Positions 18,067-27,765 are shown, counted from the stretch's first letter. The stretch: 64,000 nt of DNA from Candidatus Agathobaculum intestinipullorum (GCA_019117485.1 DWZQ01000015.1:1-64000), one strand, 5' to 3'. The notes: a model not told the origin generated them from the sequence alone. Numbers and translations: made by a program.

Positions 18067-19437
18067 ATGGCAAAGATTCCGCACAGACTGTATTTGACCG
18101 AAGACCAGATGCCGACGCAATGGTACAACCTGCGCGCTGATATGAAGGAACAGCCCGACCCGCTCCTCCATCCGGGTACGCACGCGCCGCTGCCCGAGGA
18201 TGCGCTCTATCCGATCTTCTGCGAAAAACTCGCGCATCAGGAGATCGACAGCACGACCCGTTACTTCGATATCCCCGAGCCGGTACTCGATATGTATAAG
18301 CTGTACCGTCCGTCGCCGCTGTGCCGTGCGTACAACCTCGAAAAGGCGCTCGACACCCCGGCAAAGATCTATTACAAGTTCGAGGGTAACAACACCTCGG
18401 GCAGCCACAAGCTCAATTCCGCCATCGCGCAAGCGTACTACGCCAAGGAGCAGGGCCTCAAGGGGCTGACGACCGAGACCGGTGCGGGCCAGTGGGGCAC
18501 AGCGCTCTCCGAGGCGTGCGCATACTTCGGCCTCGACCTCAAGGTCTATATGGTTAAGGTATCCTATGAGCAGAAGCCGTACCGCAAGGCGGTTATGCAG
18601 ACCTTCGGCGCAGACGTGACACCCTCACCCTCCAACACCACCGAGGCGGGTCGCGCCATCCTTGCGCAAAACCCGACAACCGGCGGTTCGCTGGGCTGCG
18701 CGATCTCCGAGGCGGTTGAAGTGGCCACCACACACGAAGGCTACCGCTATGTGCTCGGCTCGGTTCTCAATCAGGTGCTGCTGCACCAGTCGATCATCGG
18801 CCTGGAGAGCAAACAGGCAATGGAGATGCTGGACGAATACCCGGATATCGTCATCGGCTGCGCGGGCGGCGGCTCCAATCTGGGCGGCCTGATTGCGCCG
18901 TTCATGCAGGATAAGCTGACCGGCAAGGCCGACCCGCGTATCATCGCGGTCGAACCGGCATCCTGCCCGTCGTTCACCCGCGGCAAGTACGCCTACGACT
19001 TCTGCGACACCGGCCATGTGACCCCGCTGGCGCGTATGTACACGCTGGGCAACGGCTTTATGCCCGCCGCCAACCATGCGGGCGGCCTGCGCTACCACGG
19101 CATGAGCCCAATCCTGTCCAAGCTGTACCACGACGGTTACATGGAGGCGACTTCGGTCAAGCAGACCGATGTATTCGACGCAGCCGTGCAGTTTGCCAAG
19201 GTTGAAACCATCCTGCCTGCACCTGAGTCCAGCCATGCAATCCGCTGCGCGATCGACGAGGCGCTCAAGTGCAAGGAAACCGGCGAGGCCAAGACCATCC
19301 TGTTCGGCCTGACCGGCACGGGCTACTTCGATATGACCGCCTACGAGTCCTATCTCGCGGGCACGATGAAGGACCACATCCCGACGGACGAGGAATTGCA
19401 GACCGGTTTTGACACCCTGCCGGCGCAGCCGGAATAA
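18067..19437 (+). CDS. trpB2: TrpB-like PLP-dependent enzyme (TrpB2-type tryptophan synthase beta chain)
   Basis: YKFEGNNTSGSHKLNSAIAQAYYAKEQGLKGLTTETGAGQWGTALSEAC; long N-terminus of TrpB2. Confidence 0.93.
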   Translation: MAKIPHRLYLTEDQMPTQWYNLRADMKEQPDPLLHPGTHAPLPEDALYPIFCEKLAHQEIDSTTRYFDIPEPVLDMYKLYRPSPLCRAYNLEKALDTPAKIYYKFEGNNTSGSHKLNSAIAQAYYAKEQGLKGLTTETGAGQWGTALSEACAYFGLDLKVYMVKVSYEQKPYRKAVMQTFGADVTPSPSNTTEAGRAILAQNPTTGGSLGCAISEAVEVATTHEGYRYVLGSVLNQVLLHQSIIGLESKQAMEMLDEYPDIVIGCAGGGSNLGGLIAPFMQDKLTGKADPRIIAVEPASCPSFTRGKYAYDFCDTGHVTPLARMYTLGNGFMPAANHAGGLRYHGMSPILSKLYHDGYMEATSVKQTDVFDAAVQFAKVETILPAPESSHAIRCAIDEALKCKETGEAKTILFGLTGTGYFDMTAYESYLAGTMKDHIPTDEELQTGFDTLPAQPE

Positions 19438-19470
19438 CCGTCGGCCAAATAAACGAAAAAGGGGGCGGCG

Positions 19471-19830
19471 ATGGCCGTGGCGGAGCAGCTGCTGGAAAGC
19501 ATCGTTTCATGGGCGATCCTGCTGTTTGAGTATGTTGGCGTGATCGTCATTGTGGTCGCAGGCGCGCGGGGCGTATGGTATTACATCCACCGCGACCCGC
19601 TCACCCGACTGTCGCTGGCCAAGGGGCTGTCCCTCGGGCTGGAATTCAAGCTCGGCAGCGAAATTTTGCGCACGGTCATCGTGCGCGAGTTCAAGGAGAT
19701 CGGGCTGGTCGGCGCGATTATCCTGCTGCGCGCGGCGCTGACCGTGCTCATCCACTGGGAAATCAAAAACGAGGAGCAGGCCGCCGAGGAACGGCAGAGC
19801 AAGGCCGAACCGCCCAATATGGTATCCTGA
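19471..19830 (+). CDS. DUF1622 family membrane protein
   Basis: Hydrophobic helix then GLSLGLEFKLGSEILRTVIVREFKEIGLVGAIILLRAALTVLIHWEI. Confidence 0.85.
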   Translation: MAVAEQLLESIVSWAILLFEYVGVIVIVVAGARGVWYYIHRDPLTRLSLAKGLSLGLEFKLGSEILRTVIVREFKEIGLVGAIILLRAALTVLIHWEIKNEEQAAEERQSKAEPPNMVS

Positions 19831-19887
19831 CGAATACAGCGCCCGCCTGATCGAAGGCGGGCGCTTTGTTATACCACGCGCTGGGCG

Positions 19888-19916
19888 TTGACGACGCGGC
19901 GCGCGCCACTTATAAT
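19888..19916 (+). promoter_or_regulatory. Promoter TTGACG-17-TATAAT
   Basis: Near-consensus hexamers with 17 bp spacer. Confidence 0.85.
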
Positions 19917-19978
19917 GTGATACAGGGGACGCGGGCCAGTTCCCGTGTCCCCTATTTAATTATAAAGGAGCGTTTATG

Positions 19979-20440
19979 ATGCTGGAAGTTGGCATGAAAG
20001 CACCCGATTTCACCCTGCCCGACAAGGATGGCAACGAAGTCCGTCTGTCTGCCTTTCTGGGTAAAAAGGTGATTTTATATTTTTATCCCCGCGATAACAC
20101 GCCGGGCTGCACGCGGCAGGCTTGCGCCTTTGCGCAGCACCACGCAGCGCTGACGGATAAGAACGCCGTTGTCATCGGCGTGAGCAAGGACTCGGTCGCC
20201 TCGCACCTGAAATTCGCGCAGAAGTACGAACTGCCGTATGTATTGCTGTCCGACCCCGAGCGGCAGGCCATAGAGGCCTACGGCGTCTGGCAGGAAAAGA
20301 AGTTGTATGGCAAGGTCAGTATGGGCGTGGTGCGCACGACCTTCCTGATTGACGAACAGGGCGTGATCGAAAAAATCATGCTCAAGGTCAAGCCGGATAC
20401 CAACGCGGAAGAAATTCTGGCGTATCTGGGCGGGGCATGA
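19979..20440 (+). CDS. bcp: Thioredoxin-dependent thiol peroxidase (BCP-type peroxiredoxin)
   Basis: GMKAPDFTLPDKDGNEVRLSAFLGKKVILYFYPRDNTPGCTRQACAF. Confidence 0.95.
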   Translation: MLEVGMKAPDFTLPDKDGNEVRLSAFLGKKVILYFYPRDNTPGCTRQACAFAQHHAALTDKNAVVIGVSKDSVASHLKFAQKYELPYVLLSDPERQAIEAYGVWQEKKLYGKVSMGVVRTTFLIDEQGVIEKIMLKVKPDTNAEEILAYLGGA

Positions 20441-21207
20441 GCATGCGCATCATCATCTCCCCCGCCAAGAAAATGAACGTTGACACGGACACGCTGCCGT
20501 GGCGCGACCTGCCGCAGTTTTTAGGCCGCGCAGAAACGCTTTATGACCGTCTGCGCGGCATGGACGAAACCCGGCTCAAAGCCCTGTGGAAGTGCAGCGA
20601 CGCGATTGTGCGGCAAAATGTCGAACGGCTACGGCAAACCGACCTGCGCACCCGGCTGACGCCTGCCATTCTGTCCTACGAGGGCATCCAATACCGCTAT
20701 ATGGCGCCCGGTGTATTTACTGCCGAGCAGCTTGCGTATGTGCAGGGGCATCTGCGTATCCTGTCCGGGCTGTATGGCGTACTGCGCCCATTTGACGGCG
20801 TCACGCCTTACCGGCTGGAAATGCAGGCCAAGCTGCAAACTGCGGACGCAGACGACCTCTACGGCTTCTGGGGCGGCAGCATCGCGGACAATCTGTATGC
20901 CGAAACCGACTGTATCGTCAACCTTGCATCTAAGGAGTACAGCGTGTGCATCTCCCGGTACAAAAAGCCGGGTACGAGGTTCATCACCTGCGTGTTTGGA
21001 GAGGAAAAGGGCGGGAAAATCATCGAAAAGGGCACGCTGTGCAAGATGGCACGCGGCGAAATGGTGCGCCATCTCGCCGAGTGCGGCGCGGAAAGCCCGG
21101 ACGCACTGCGGTCGTTCTCCGCGCTGGGATATGCCTACGCGCCGGAACATTCGGACGCGGAAACTTATGTGTTCTTGTTGCAAAAGGCGGCAACACACGG
21201 GGAGTAA
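20437..21207 (+). CDS. yaaA: Peroxide stress protein YaaA
   Basis: MRIIISPAKKMN; YEGIQYRYM..; FWGGSIADNL; KRA-type C-terminus. Confidence 0.93.
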   Translation: MSMRIIISPAKKMNVDTDTLPWRDLPQFLGRAETLYDRLRGMDETRLKALWKCSDAIVRQNVERLRQTDLRTRLTPAILSYEGIQYRYMAPGVFTAEQLAYVQGHLRILSGLYGVLRPFDGVTPYRLEMQAKLQTADADDLYGFWGGSIADNLYAETDCIVNLASKEYSVCISRYKKPGTRFITCVFGEEKGGKIIEKGTLCKMARGEMVRHLAECGAESPDALRSFSALGYAYAPEHSDAETYVFLLQKAATHGE

Positions 21208-21208
21208 C

Positions 21209-23341
21209 ATGGATTTTTCACAGTTTATGGCGCGTTTTGGCCTGACGCTGGACGCGCAGCAGCAGGTGGCGGTGCAAACAATCGACGGGCCGGTGCTGCT
21301 ACTTGCCGTGCCGGGCAGCGGCAAAACCACTACGCTGGTCGCGCGGCTGGGTTACATGCGCCATGTGCGCGGCATCCCACCGGAACGCATTTTGACCATG
21401 ACCTACACGGTCGCGGCGGCGCGCGATATGCAGGCGCGGTACGCTGCCCTGTTCGGCGCAGAGGAAGCCGGACAGTTCGCCTTCCGCACGATCAACGGCG
21501 TGTGCAGCCGCATCATCCGCCGGTACGAGCGCATGCTCGGGCGCACGGCGTTCCGGCTGCTGGAGGACGGCGGTGAGAAAACCGCGCTCATCAGCGAGTT
21601 GTACCGCGCCCAAAGCGGCGAATTTGCCACCGAAAGCACGGTCAAATCCCTGCAAACCGCACTGACCTATGCCAAAAACCAGATGCTGCAAGGCAACGCA
21701 CTGACTCAGATCGAGGTCGAAGGGGTTGATTTTGCGGCCTTTTTCGCGGCTTACAACAAAGCGCTGCGCGCGCGGCAGCAGATGGATTACGACGACCAGA
21801 TGGTCTACGCCCTGCGCATCCTGCGGCAATATCCCGAAGTGCTGCGCGCCGTGCAGGCGCAGTACCGCTATTTCTGCGTCGACGAGGCGCAGGACACCTC
21901 GAAAATCCAGCATGCCGTCATCCAGCTGCTGGCCGGGCAGGACGGTAATTTGTTTCTGGTCGGCGATGAAGATCAGAGTATTTACGGCTTCCGCGCGGCC
22001 TACCCGCAGGCGTTGACCGAATTTGATAAGGTCTATCCCCACGCCAAAGTGCTCTACATGGAGCAGAACTACCGCTCGACACGGCAGATCGTCGAGGTGG
22101 CGGACGCGTTCATTCAGAAGAACAGAAACCGCCGTCCCAAGCACATGCGGGCAACGCAGGGGGACGGCCCGGCCGTGCGGGCGCATCCGGTCTACGACCG
22201 GCAACGGCAATATGGCTGGCTGTGCAAGCTGGCGCAGGATTGTACCATGGAAACCGCCGTACTCTACCGCGATAACGACAGCGCGCTGCCGCTCATTGAC
22301 CGGCTCGACCGGCTGGGGCTTGCCTACCGCTGCCGTCAGGTAGACAGCCTGGTTTTCTCGAACCATGTTGTGCGGGATATCACGGATATCATCCGCTTTG
22401 CGCAAAACCCGTGCGACGGCGAAACCTTCCTGCGTATCTACTACAAGCTGGGCGCGGGCATCAGCCGCCTGATGGCGCAGGTCGCGGCCGACCGCGCCGC
22501 CATGGAGGGCGAGACATTGCTATCCTTTATCGCGGGGCTGTCCTCTGCCTCGGCTTGGACACAGAAGCAGTGCCGCGCGCTGCAAACCCATCTGGCAAAC
22601 CTGCTGGACGAACGGGCGGACAAGGCCGTTTACCGCATCGTACACTTCATGGGCTATGGGGATTATCTTAACGAGCGCGGTGGCGACCTGTCCCGCGCAG
22701 ACATTTTGGAAGCGCTGGGCACACAGGAGTCAACACCCGCGCGCCTGCTGGAACGTCTGGAAGAACTGCGTGCGGTCGTGCAGCGCGGCGGCACGGACGC
22801 GGACTGCCCATTCATCCTGTCGACCATCCACTCCAGCAAGGGGCTGGAATATGAACGGGTTATCCTGATGGACGTGGCCGACGGCCTGCTGCCCAAGGCG
22901 CTGCCAGGCCCGCAGGCATCCAAAGAAGATCTGGATGCCTACGAAGAGGATAGACGGCTGTTCTACGTCGGCATGACCCGGGCAAAGCGCGATCTATCCA
23001 TCTTAACTTTCCGCAAACCGGGCGAGGATTCGGCATTTGCCGACGAGCTGTTCCCGCCCGAACCTGGGACAGCAGCGGTTCCGGTGCCTCCGGCGCAGGC
23101 TGCTGCGTCTACATCCGCTGCCAGAACGATGGCCGTTGCACCGGACATGTCCGTGTGTGACACAGGGGCACACGCCCCGGTTTACCGACCGGGCGCACGG
23201 GTTCGCCACAAGGTCTTCGGGTCGGGCACACTGGTCAGCCGTTTGGGCGACATCGCCGTGATCGACTTTGACAGCGGTCAAACCAAAAAACTCGCGATAT
23301 CGGTTGCGCTGCGGGCAGGGCAGCTGCGGCCCGAAGCATAA
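21209..23341 (+). CDS. UvrD/PcrA-family ATP-dependent DNA helicase
   Basis: VPGSGKTTTLVARLGYM, FCVDEAQDTSKIQ, VGDEDQSIYGFRAAYP, STIHSSKGLEYERVILMD. Confidence 0.95.
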   Translation: MDFSQFMARFGLTLDAQQQVAVQTIDGPVLLLAVPGSGKTTTLVARLGYMRHVRGIPPERILTMTYTVAAARDMQARYAALFGAEEAGQFAFRTINGVCSRIIRRYERMLGRTAFRLLEDGGEKTALISELYRAQSGEFATESTVKSLQTALTYAKNQMLQGNALTQIEVEGVDFAAFFAAYNKALRARQQMDYDDQMVYALRILRQYPEVLRAVQAQYRYFCVDEAQDTSKIQHAVIQLLAGQDGNLFLVGDEDQSIYGFRAAYPQALTEFDKVYPHAKVLYMEQNYRSTRQIVEVADAFIQKNRNRRPKHMRATQGDGPAVRAHPVYDRQRQYGWLCKLAQDCTMETAVLYRDNDSALPLIDRLDRLGLAYRCRQVDSLVFSNHVVRDITDIIRFAQNPCDGETFLRIYYKLGAGISRLMAQVAADRAAMEGETLLSFIAGLSSASAWTQKQCRALQTHLANLLDERADKAVYRIVHFMGYGDYLNERGGDLSRADILEALGTQESTPARLLERLEELRAVVQRGGTDADCPFILSTIHSSKGLEYERVILMDVADGLLPKALPGPQASKEDLDAYEEDRRLFYVGMTRAKRDLSILTFRKPGEDSAFADELFPPEPGTAAVPVPPAQAAASTSAARTMAVAPDMSVCDTGAHAPVYRPGARVRHKVFGSGTLVSRLGDIAVIDFDSGQTKKLAISVALRAGQLRPEA

Positions 23342-23357
23342 ACCGGCAGGAAAAAGC

Positions 23358-23398
23358 AACAAGGGACGCTCACACGCGTCCCTTGTTGCTTTTTATCT
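23358..23398 (+). terminator. Intrinsic terminator
   Basis: agcaacaagggacg ctcacac gcgtcccttgttgct tttta. Confidence 0.9.
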
Positions 23399-23404
23399 TC
23401 CCTA

Positions 23405-24235
23405 TCATAACGGATGAAACACCGGCTGCATCTGTTCAAAAGTGCAAAACTGCCGAAAACCTAGATCGCGCAGCAGCGCACGCGCTTCCTCTATGTGGGT
23501 ACCCAAATGCGCCGGGGCATGGCTGTCGCTGCCGATTGTCAGGATGGTACCGCCCAGTTCCCGGTACAACTGCAAAATGGCAACGGAAGGCGTGGTATCA
23601 GTCAGCCCATAGCGGTGGGACGAGGTATTCACCTCGATCCCCTTGCCGTCCGCGATCACGCGGCGCAGAATGGCTTCGACCAGCGGTCGCACCCGCTCGA
23701 ACGGATAAACACCTTGCTTGTCATACCGCGTGATCAGGTCAAGGTGCCCCAGCACGCTGTATCCCTGATACTGCTGCACAACAGCGAGCAGTTCCTCATA
23801 GTACCGTTCATTGTACTCCTGCTGTGTGCACCCACGCTGGAACTCCTGCGTCCAAAACTCCTGATTTTCTACCTGATGGATGGACAGGATGACAAAATCC
23901 AGAGGATAGCGCGTCAGCAGCGCGCGAAACTGCGGGATGGTATGCGTCTGGATACCAAATTCCAACCCCACGCGGATACGGATGCGATCGCCGTAGCGAC
24001 TCTGCATATCGCGCAGCGCCGCCATATAACGGGGATAATCCACATTTGCCAGCGGCTGGCTGCCACGGTAGGCGATTTCCTCCCCTGCATCCCAATCCTT
24101 TTTGATACCGTAATCCACATGGTCGGTGATGCAGATTTCGTCCATCCCCATGCCAATGGCATCCCGGATGACCTGTTCAAGCGGATAGGTCGAGTCGTCG
24201 CTGTATTCCGAATGTACATGATAGTCTGCAAACAT
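23405..24235 (-). CDS. PHP-domain histidinol-phosphatase
   Basis: MFADYHVHSEYSDDSTYPLEQVIRDAIGMGMDEICITDHVDYG; GSDSHAPAHLG. Confidence 0.92.
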   Translation of the reverse strand: MFADYHVHSEYSDDSTYPLEQVIRDAIGMGMDEICITDHVDYGIKKDWDAGEEIAYRGSQPLANVDYPRYMAALRDMQSRYGDRIRIRVGLEFGIQTHTIPQFRALLTRYPLDFVILSIHQVENQEFWTQEFQRGCTQQEYNERYYEELLAVVQQYQGYSVLGHLDLITRYDKQGVYPFERVRPLVEAILRRVIADGKGIEVNTSSHRYGLTDTTPSVAILQLYRELGGTILTIGSDSHAPAHLGTHIEEARALLRDLGFRQFCTFEQMQPVFHPL

Positions 24236-24450
24236 GGCGTACCTCCGTCCGGTTTTGATATCCCAATGCGGCGCGTTTCTGCTGCCCAATACTGATTATA
24301 CCATATCCCCTGCCGGATTGGTACGCCAACCGCTGTTATGCCAACCATTGCAGTTTTTTATCCTACGCATGGCAAAGCCCCGCAAAATGCAGAAAGCATT
24401 TCCCATCCGCCCGCCGGTATGCTATAATAAACCTATTGGAGGGCAAAAAC

Positions 24451-25032
24451 ATGAAGATTTATCCCCATCTGCGCGTGCTTTGGGGCGCGCTGGCAGTTTC
24501 CGCTGTACTCAATCTGGCGGCGCTGAGCACGTCGATGCAGGTGCTTTTGGCTGCAAATGTACTCAATCTGCTGTGTTACGGTGTGATCGCCTATGTGCTC
24601 TACCGCCTGTCGGACGAAAGCGAATTGCTCGGTCGTTCCTTCCCGGCGCAGCTGCTGTCGATTTCACTGATCGCGTTGGCACTGGTCGTCACCCAGCTGT
24701 CGCATGGTAACGTTATGTTGCAAAATTTTATGTCGCTGCTGTCGCTTGCGGGCAGCGTGGCCGGATTATTGAGCGAGTATTACCTGTACTGGGGTCTGGA
24801 CGAGCGCATCATCCCGCACGCCTACAACTATCCCGCGCGGCGTATCCGCTGGTGTCTGTATGCCCCTCTACTCGGCGCGATGACGGCCAGTCTGTTTATG
24901 CTGTCTGCACAGCCGGTGCTGATGCTGGTGGGTATCGTAATCCAACTCGGCGCACAGGTCGTGCCGCTGGTGCTTTTATGGCAGTACATGCGCGCGGTAC
25001 AGGCGCGTGAGGACAATCCTCTGACGTTTTGA
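24451..25032 (+). CDS. Hypothetical polytopic membrane protein
   Basis: Five or more hydrophobic segments; SD ggagg; promoter tataataa upstream. Confidence 0.75.
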   Translation: MKIYPHLRVLWGALAVSAVLNLAALSTSMQVLLAANVLNLLCYGVIAYVLYRLSDESELLGRSFPAQLLSISLIALALVVTQLSHGNVMLQNFMSLLSLAGSVAGLLSEYYLYWGLDERIIPHAYNYPARRIRWCLYAPLLGAMTASLFMLSAQPVLMLVGIVIQLGAQVVPLVLLWQYMRAVQAREDNPLTF

Positions 25033-25072
25033 CGCAAAAAAAGGCGGCCACAAGGCCGCCCTTTTTTGCACT
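25033..25072. terminator. Intrinsic terminator
   Basis: aaaaaaaggcggccacaaggccgccctttttt; a second ggaaccgcc-type hairpin follows at ~25090-25122. Confidence 0.85.
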
Positions 25073-25150
25073 CACCTCACATCAAACAGAAAAGAACCGC
25101 CTCAAAAATGGCGGTTCTTCTCATAAAAGTCCACTTCTGGCAACGACGTT

Positions 25151-26752
25151 TTATGCGTTTTCCGAGAACTCTGCCAGCCGCAGGTTATCGTTGTGGTCGA
25201 GCGCGTAGGTGATATTCCACGGCGAGGAGAACAGCAGCAGGCTGTTGCCCTTGAGGTCTTCGACGATCTTGGTGTCGCTGGTCAGCTGTAACGCCTTGAT
25301 ATCAAAGCCCTCCTCGTCGTTCTCCACCCAGCGCACATGCTCATACGGCAGGTTTTCACGGGTGATCTCAACGTTATACTCATTTTTCAAGCGATATTCG
25401 AGCACCTCGAATTGCAGCACACCCACCACGCCCACGATAACCGACTCCATACCGGCGCCCGGCTCGCGGAAGATCTGGATTGCGCCTTCCTGCGCAATCT
25501 GCTCGACACCCTTGACGAACTGCTTGCGCTTGAGCGTGTCCTTTTGCCGTACAGTGGCGAACAACTCGGGCGCAAACGTCGGGATGCCCGAATAGATGCA
25601 CTTGCGCTTGGGGTCGCACACCGTATCGCCGATCGAGAACACGCCGGGGTCAAAAATGCCGATAATATCGCCTGCATAGGCCTCGTCCACGATCGAACGA
25701 TCCTGCGCCATCAGCTGTTGCGGCGCGGCGAGTACCATCTTTTTGCCACTCTGCACATGCAGTACGTCTTGCCCGCGCACAAATTTGCCCGAGCAAATGC
25801 GCATGAACGCGATACGGTCACGGTGCGCCTTGTTCATATTCGCCTGAATCTTGAACACAAAGGCAGAAAAGTGATCCTCAAACGGGTCGACCACGCCGAT
25901 ATCTGCGGTGCGCGCAGTCGGCGGCGGGGTCATCTGCAAAAACTTTTTGAGGAACGGCTCAACGCCGAAATTGGTCAGCGCCGAACCGAAGAACACCGGC
26001 GACAGCTTGCCCTCGTGCACGGCTTTCAAATCGAACTCGTCTCCTGCACCGCTGAGCAGTTCAACGTCGTCGATCAGCGTCTGGTACTGGTCCTCGGGCA
26101 GCAGCCCTTCCAGTACCGGGTCGTCAATCGACAGACGCTGCGCCTTGACCTCGTGACGGAAATCCGCGCCCTCGAACGCGATGACTTCGTCGTCCATACG
26201 GTCGTACACGCCCTTGAACCGCTTGCCCGAACCGATCGGCCAGTTGACCGCGAACGTGCCGATGCCCAGCTCGTTCTCGATTTCCTCCAAAAGCTCATAC
26301 GGATCACGCGACTCTCGGTCCATCTTGTTGATAAATGTGAAGATCGGCACACCACGCATCGCACATACCTTGAACAGCTTGCGCGTCTGCGCCTCAACGC
26401 CTTTTGACGCGTCGATAACCATGACGGCCGAGTCGGCCGCCATCAGTGTGCGGTAGGTATCCTCGGAAAAGTCCTGATGCCCCGGGGTATCGAGGATGTT
26501 GATACACTTTCCCTCATAGCGGAACTGCAGTACCGACGAGGTGACCGAAATACCGCGCTGCTTTTCGATCTCCATCCAGTCGGAAACCGCGTGGCGGCTG
26601 TTCTTCTTACCCTTGACCATGCCGGCCTCCTGAATGGCGCCGCCATACAGTAGGAACTTCTCCGTGATGGTGGTTTTACCGGCGTCCGGGTGCGAGATGA
26701 TCGCAAACGTACGCCTGTTTTCGATTTCTTTTTTCAGTTCTGCCACTGACAT
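25151..26752 (-). CDS. prfC: Peptide chain release factor 3
   Basis: SHPDAGKTTITEKFLLYGGAIQEAGMVKGKK; DTPGHQDFSEDTYRTLMAADSAVMVID; NKMDRE. Confidence 0.97.
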   Translation of the reverse strand: MSVAELKKEIENRRTFAIISHPDAGKTTITEKFLLYGGAIQEAGMVKGKKNSRHAVSDWMEIEKQRGISVTSSVLQFRYEGKCINILDTPGHQDFSEDTYRTLMAADSAVMVIDASKGVEAQTRKLFKVCAMRGVPIFTFINKMDRESRDPYELLEEIENELGIGTFAVNWPIGSGKRFKGVYDRMDDEVIAFEGADFRHEVKAQRLSIDDPVLEGLLPEDQYQTLIDDVELLSGAGDEFDLKAVHEGKLSPVFFGSALTNFGVEPFLKKFLQMTPPPTARTADIGVVDPFEDHFSAFVFKIQANMNKAHRDRIAFMRICSGKFVRGQDVLHVQSGKKMVLAAPQQLMAQDRSIVDEAYAGDIIGIFDPGVFSIGDTVCDPKRKCIYSGIPTFAPELFATVRQKDTLKRKQFVKGVEQIAQEGAIQIFREPGAGMESVIVGVVGVLQFEVLEYRLKNEYNVEITRENLPYEHVRWVENDEEGFDIKALQLTSDTKIVEDLKGNSLLLFSSPWNITYALDHNDNLRLAEFSENA

Positions 26753-26933
26753 TTTCCTCCCGATCGTTTGAAAAACCAAATATTTCGCGAAATGTTCACA
26801 AAACGTTCACAAAACTCCGCTATTATAAAAATCGTGGAAAGCGTAAGATCCCCCCACATGTTCTTGCTTTCTACTCTCTATCCTACCTTTTATTGCGGGA
26901 ACGGCCGGACGGAAGTCCGGCCGTTCCTGTTTT

Positions 26934-27132
26934 ATGCGCTTCGCGCTCGATCGAAAGCACGCTTTCGATCGAAGGGGACGCACCGCGCTCCGCGCGGATG
27001 CGTCCAAACTGCGAAAAGTTCCGACCGGCGAAACTTTTCGCAGTCCTTGTATCAAAAGGCCGGCCAAGCTGGCCTTTTGATGGGAGACGGCGCATGCGTG
27101 CCGTCTCCTTGTTCATGCGCGGCTGCGCCGCG
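26934..27132 (+). repeat. Multi-hairpin intergenic repeat, copy 2
   Basis: GGGGACGCACCGCGC..GCGCGGATGCGTCC; GCGAAAAGTTCCGAC..GCGAAACTTTTCGC; TTGTATCAAAAGGCCGGC..GCTGGCCTTTTGAT. Confidence 0.85.
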
Positions 27133-27165
27133 GGAAAAGTAGGGATAAAGCAGAAAATCCGTGCG

Positions 27166-27765
27166 TTAAAGATCTCGACGGCCTTCGAGCGCACGCGTCA
27201 GCGTAACCTCATCGACATATTCCAGATGCCCGCCGACCGGGATACCGTAAGCCAGCCGCGTGATGCGGATGCCGAACGGCTGCAACAGCCGCGAAATGTA
27301 CATTGCCGTCGCCTCGCCCTCGGTGTCCGGGTTGGTGGCGAGGATGACCTCCTCGGTGTCCTCGTCCGCCACGCGCTGCACCAGTTCGCGGATGCGGATA
27401 TCATCCGGCCCGATGTGCCCCATCGGGGACAGTGTACCGTGTAGCACATGATATAACCCGTGATACTCCTTCGTGCGCTCGAACGCAATCACGTCGCGCG
27501 GCTCTGCCACGACACAGATGGTTTTCTGGTCGCGGCTCTGGTCGGCGCAGATTGGACAGGTCTCGCTGTCCGCGAGGTTCTGGCAGCGCGCGCAGGTGAA
27601 CGTTTTGGCCTTGGCCTCGCGGATCGCGTTGGCAAAACGCTCAGCGTCCTCCTTGGGCAAGTCAAGCACATGGAACGCCAGCCGCTGCGCAGTTTTTTGT
27701 CCAATACCGGGCAACTTTGCAAATTCCTCGATCAGCCGCTCAACCGGCGGCGCGAAAAAATCCAT
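27166..27765 (-). CDS. recR: Recombination protein RecR
   Basis: LIEEFAKLPGIGQKTAQRLAFHVL; CxxC zinc motif; TLSPMGHIGPDDIRIREL. Confidence 0.97.
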   Translation of the reverse strand: MDFFAPPVERLIEEFAKLPGIGQKTAQRLAFHVLDLPKEDAERFANAIREAKAKTFTCARCQNLADSETCPICADQSRDQKTICVVAEPRDVIAFERTKEYHGLYHVLHGTLSPMGHIGPDDIRIRELVQRVADEDTEEVILATNPDTEGEATAMYISRLLQPFGIRITRLAYGIPVGGHLEYVDEVTLTRALEGRRDL

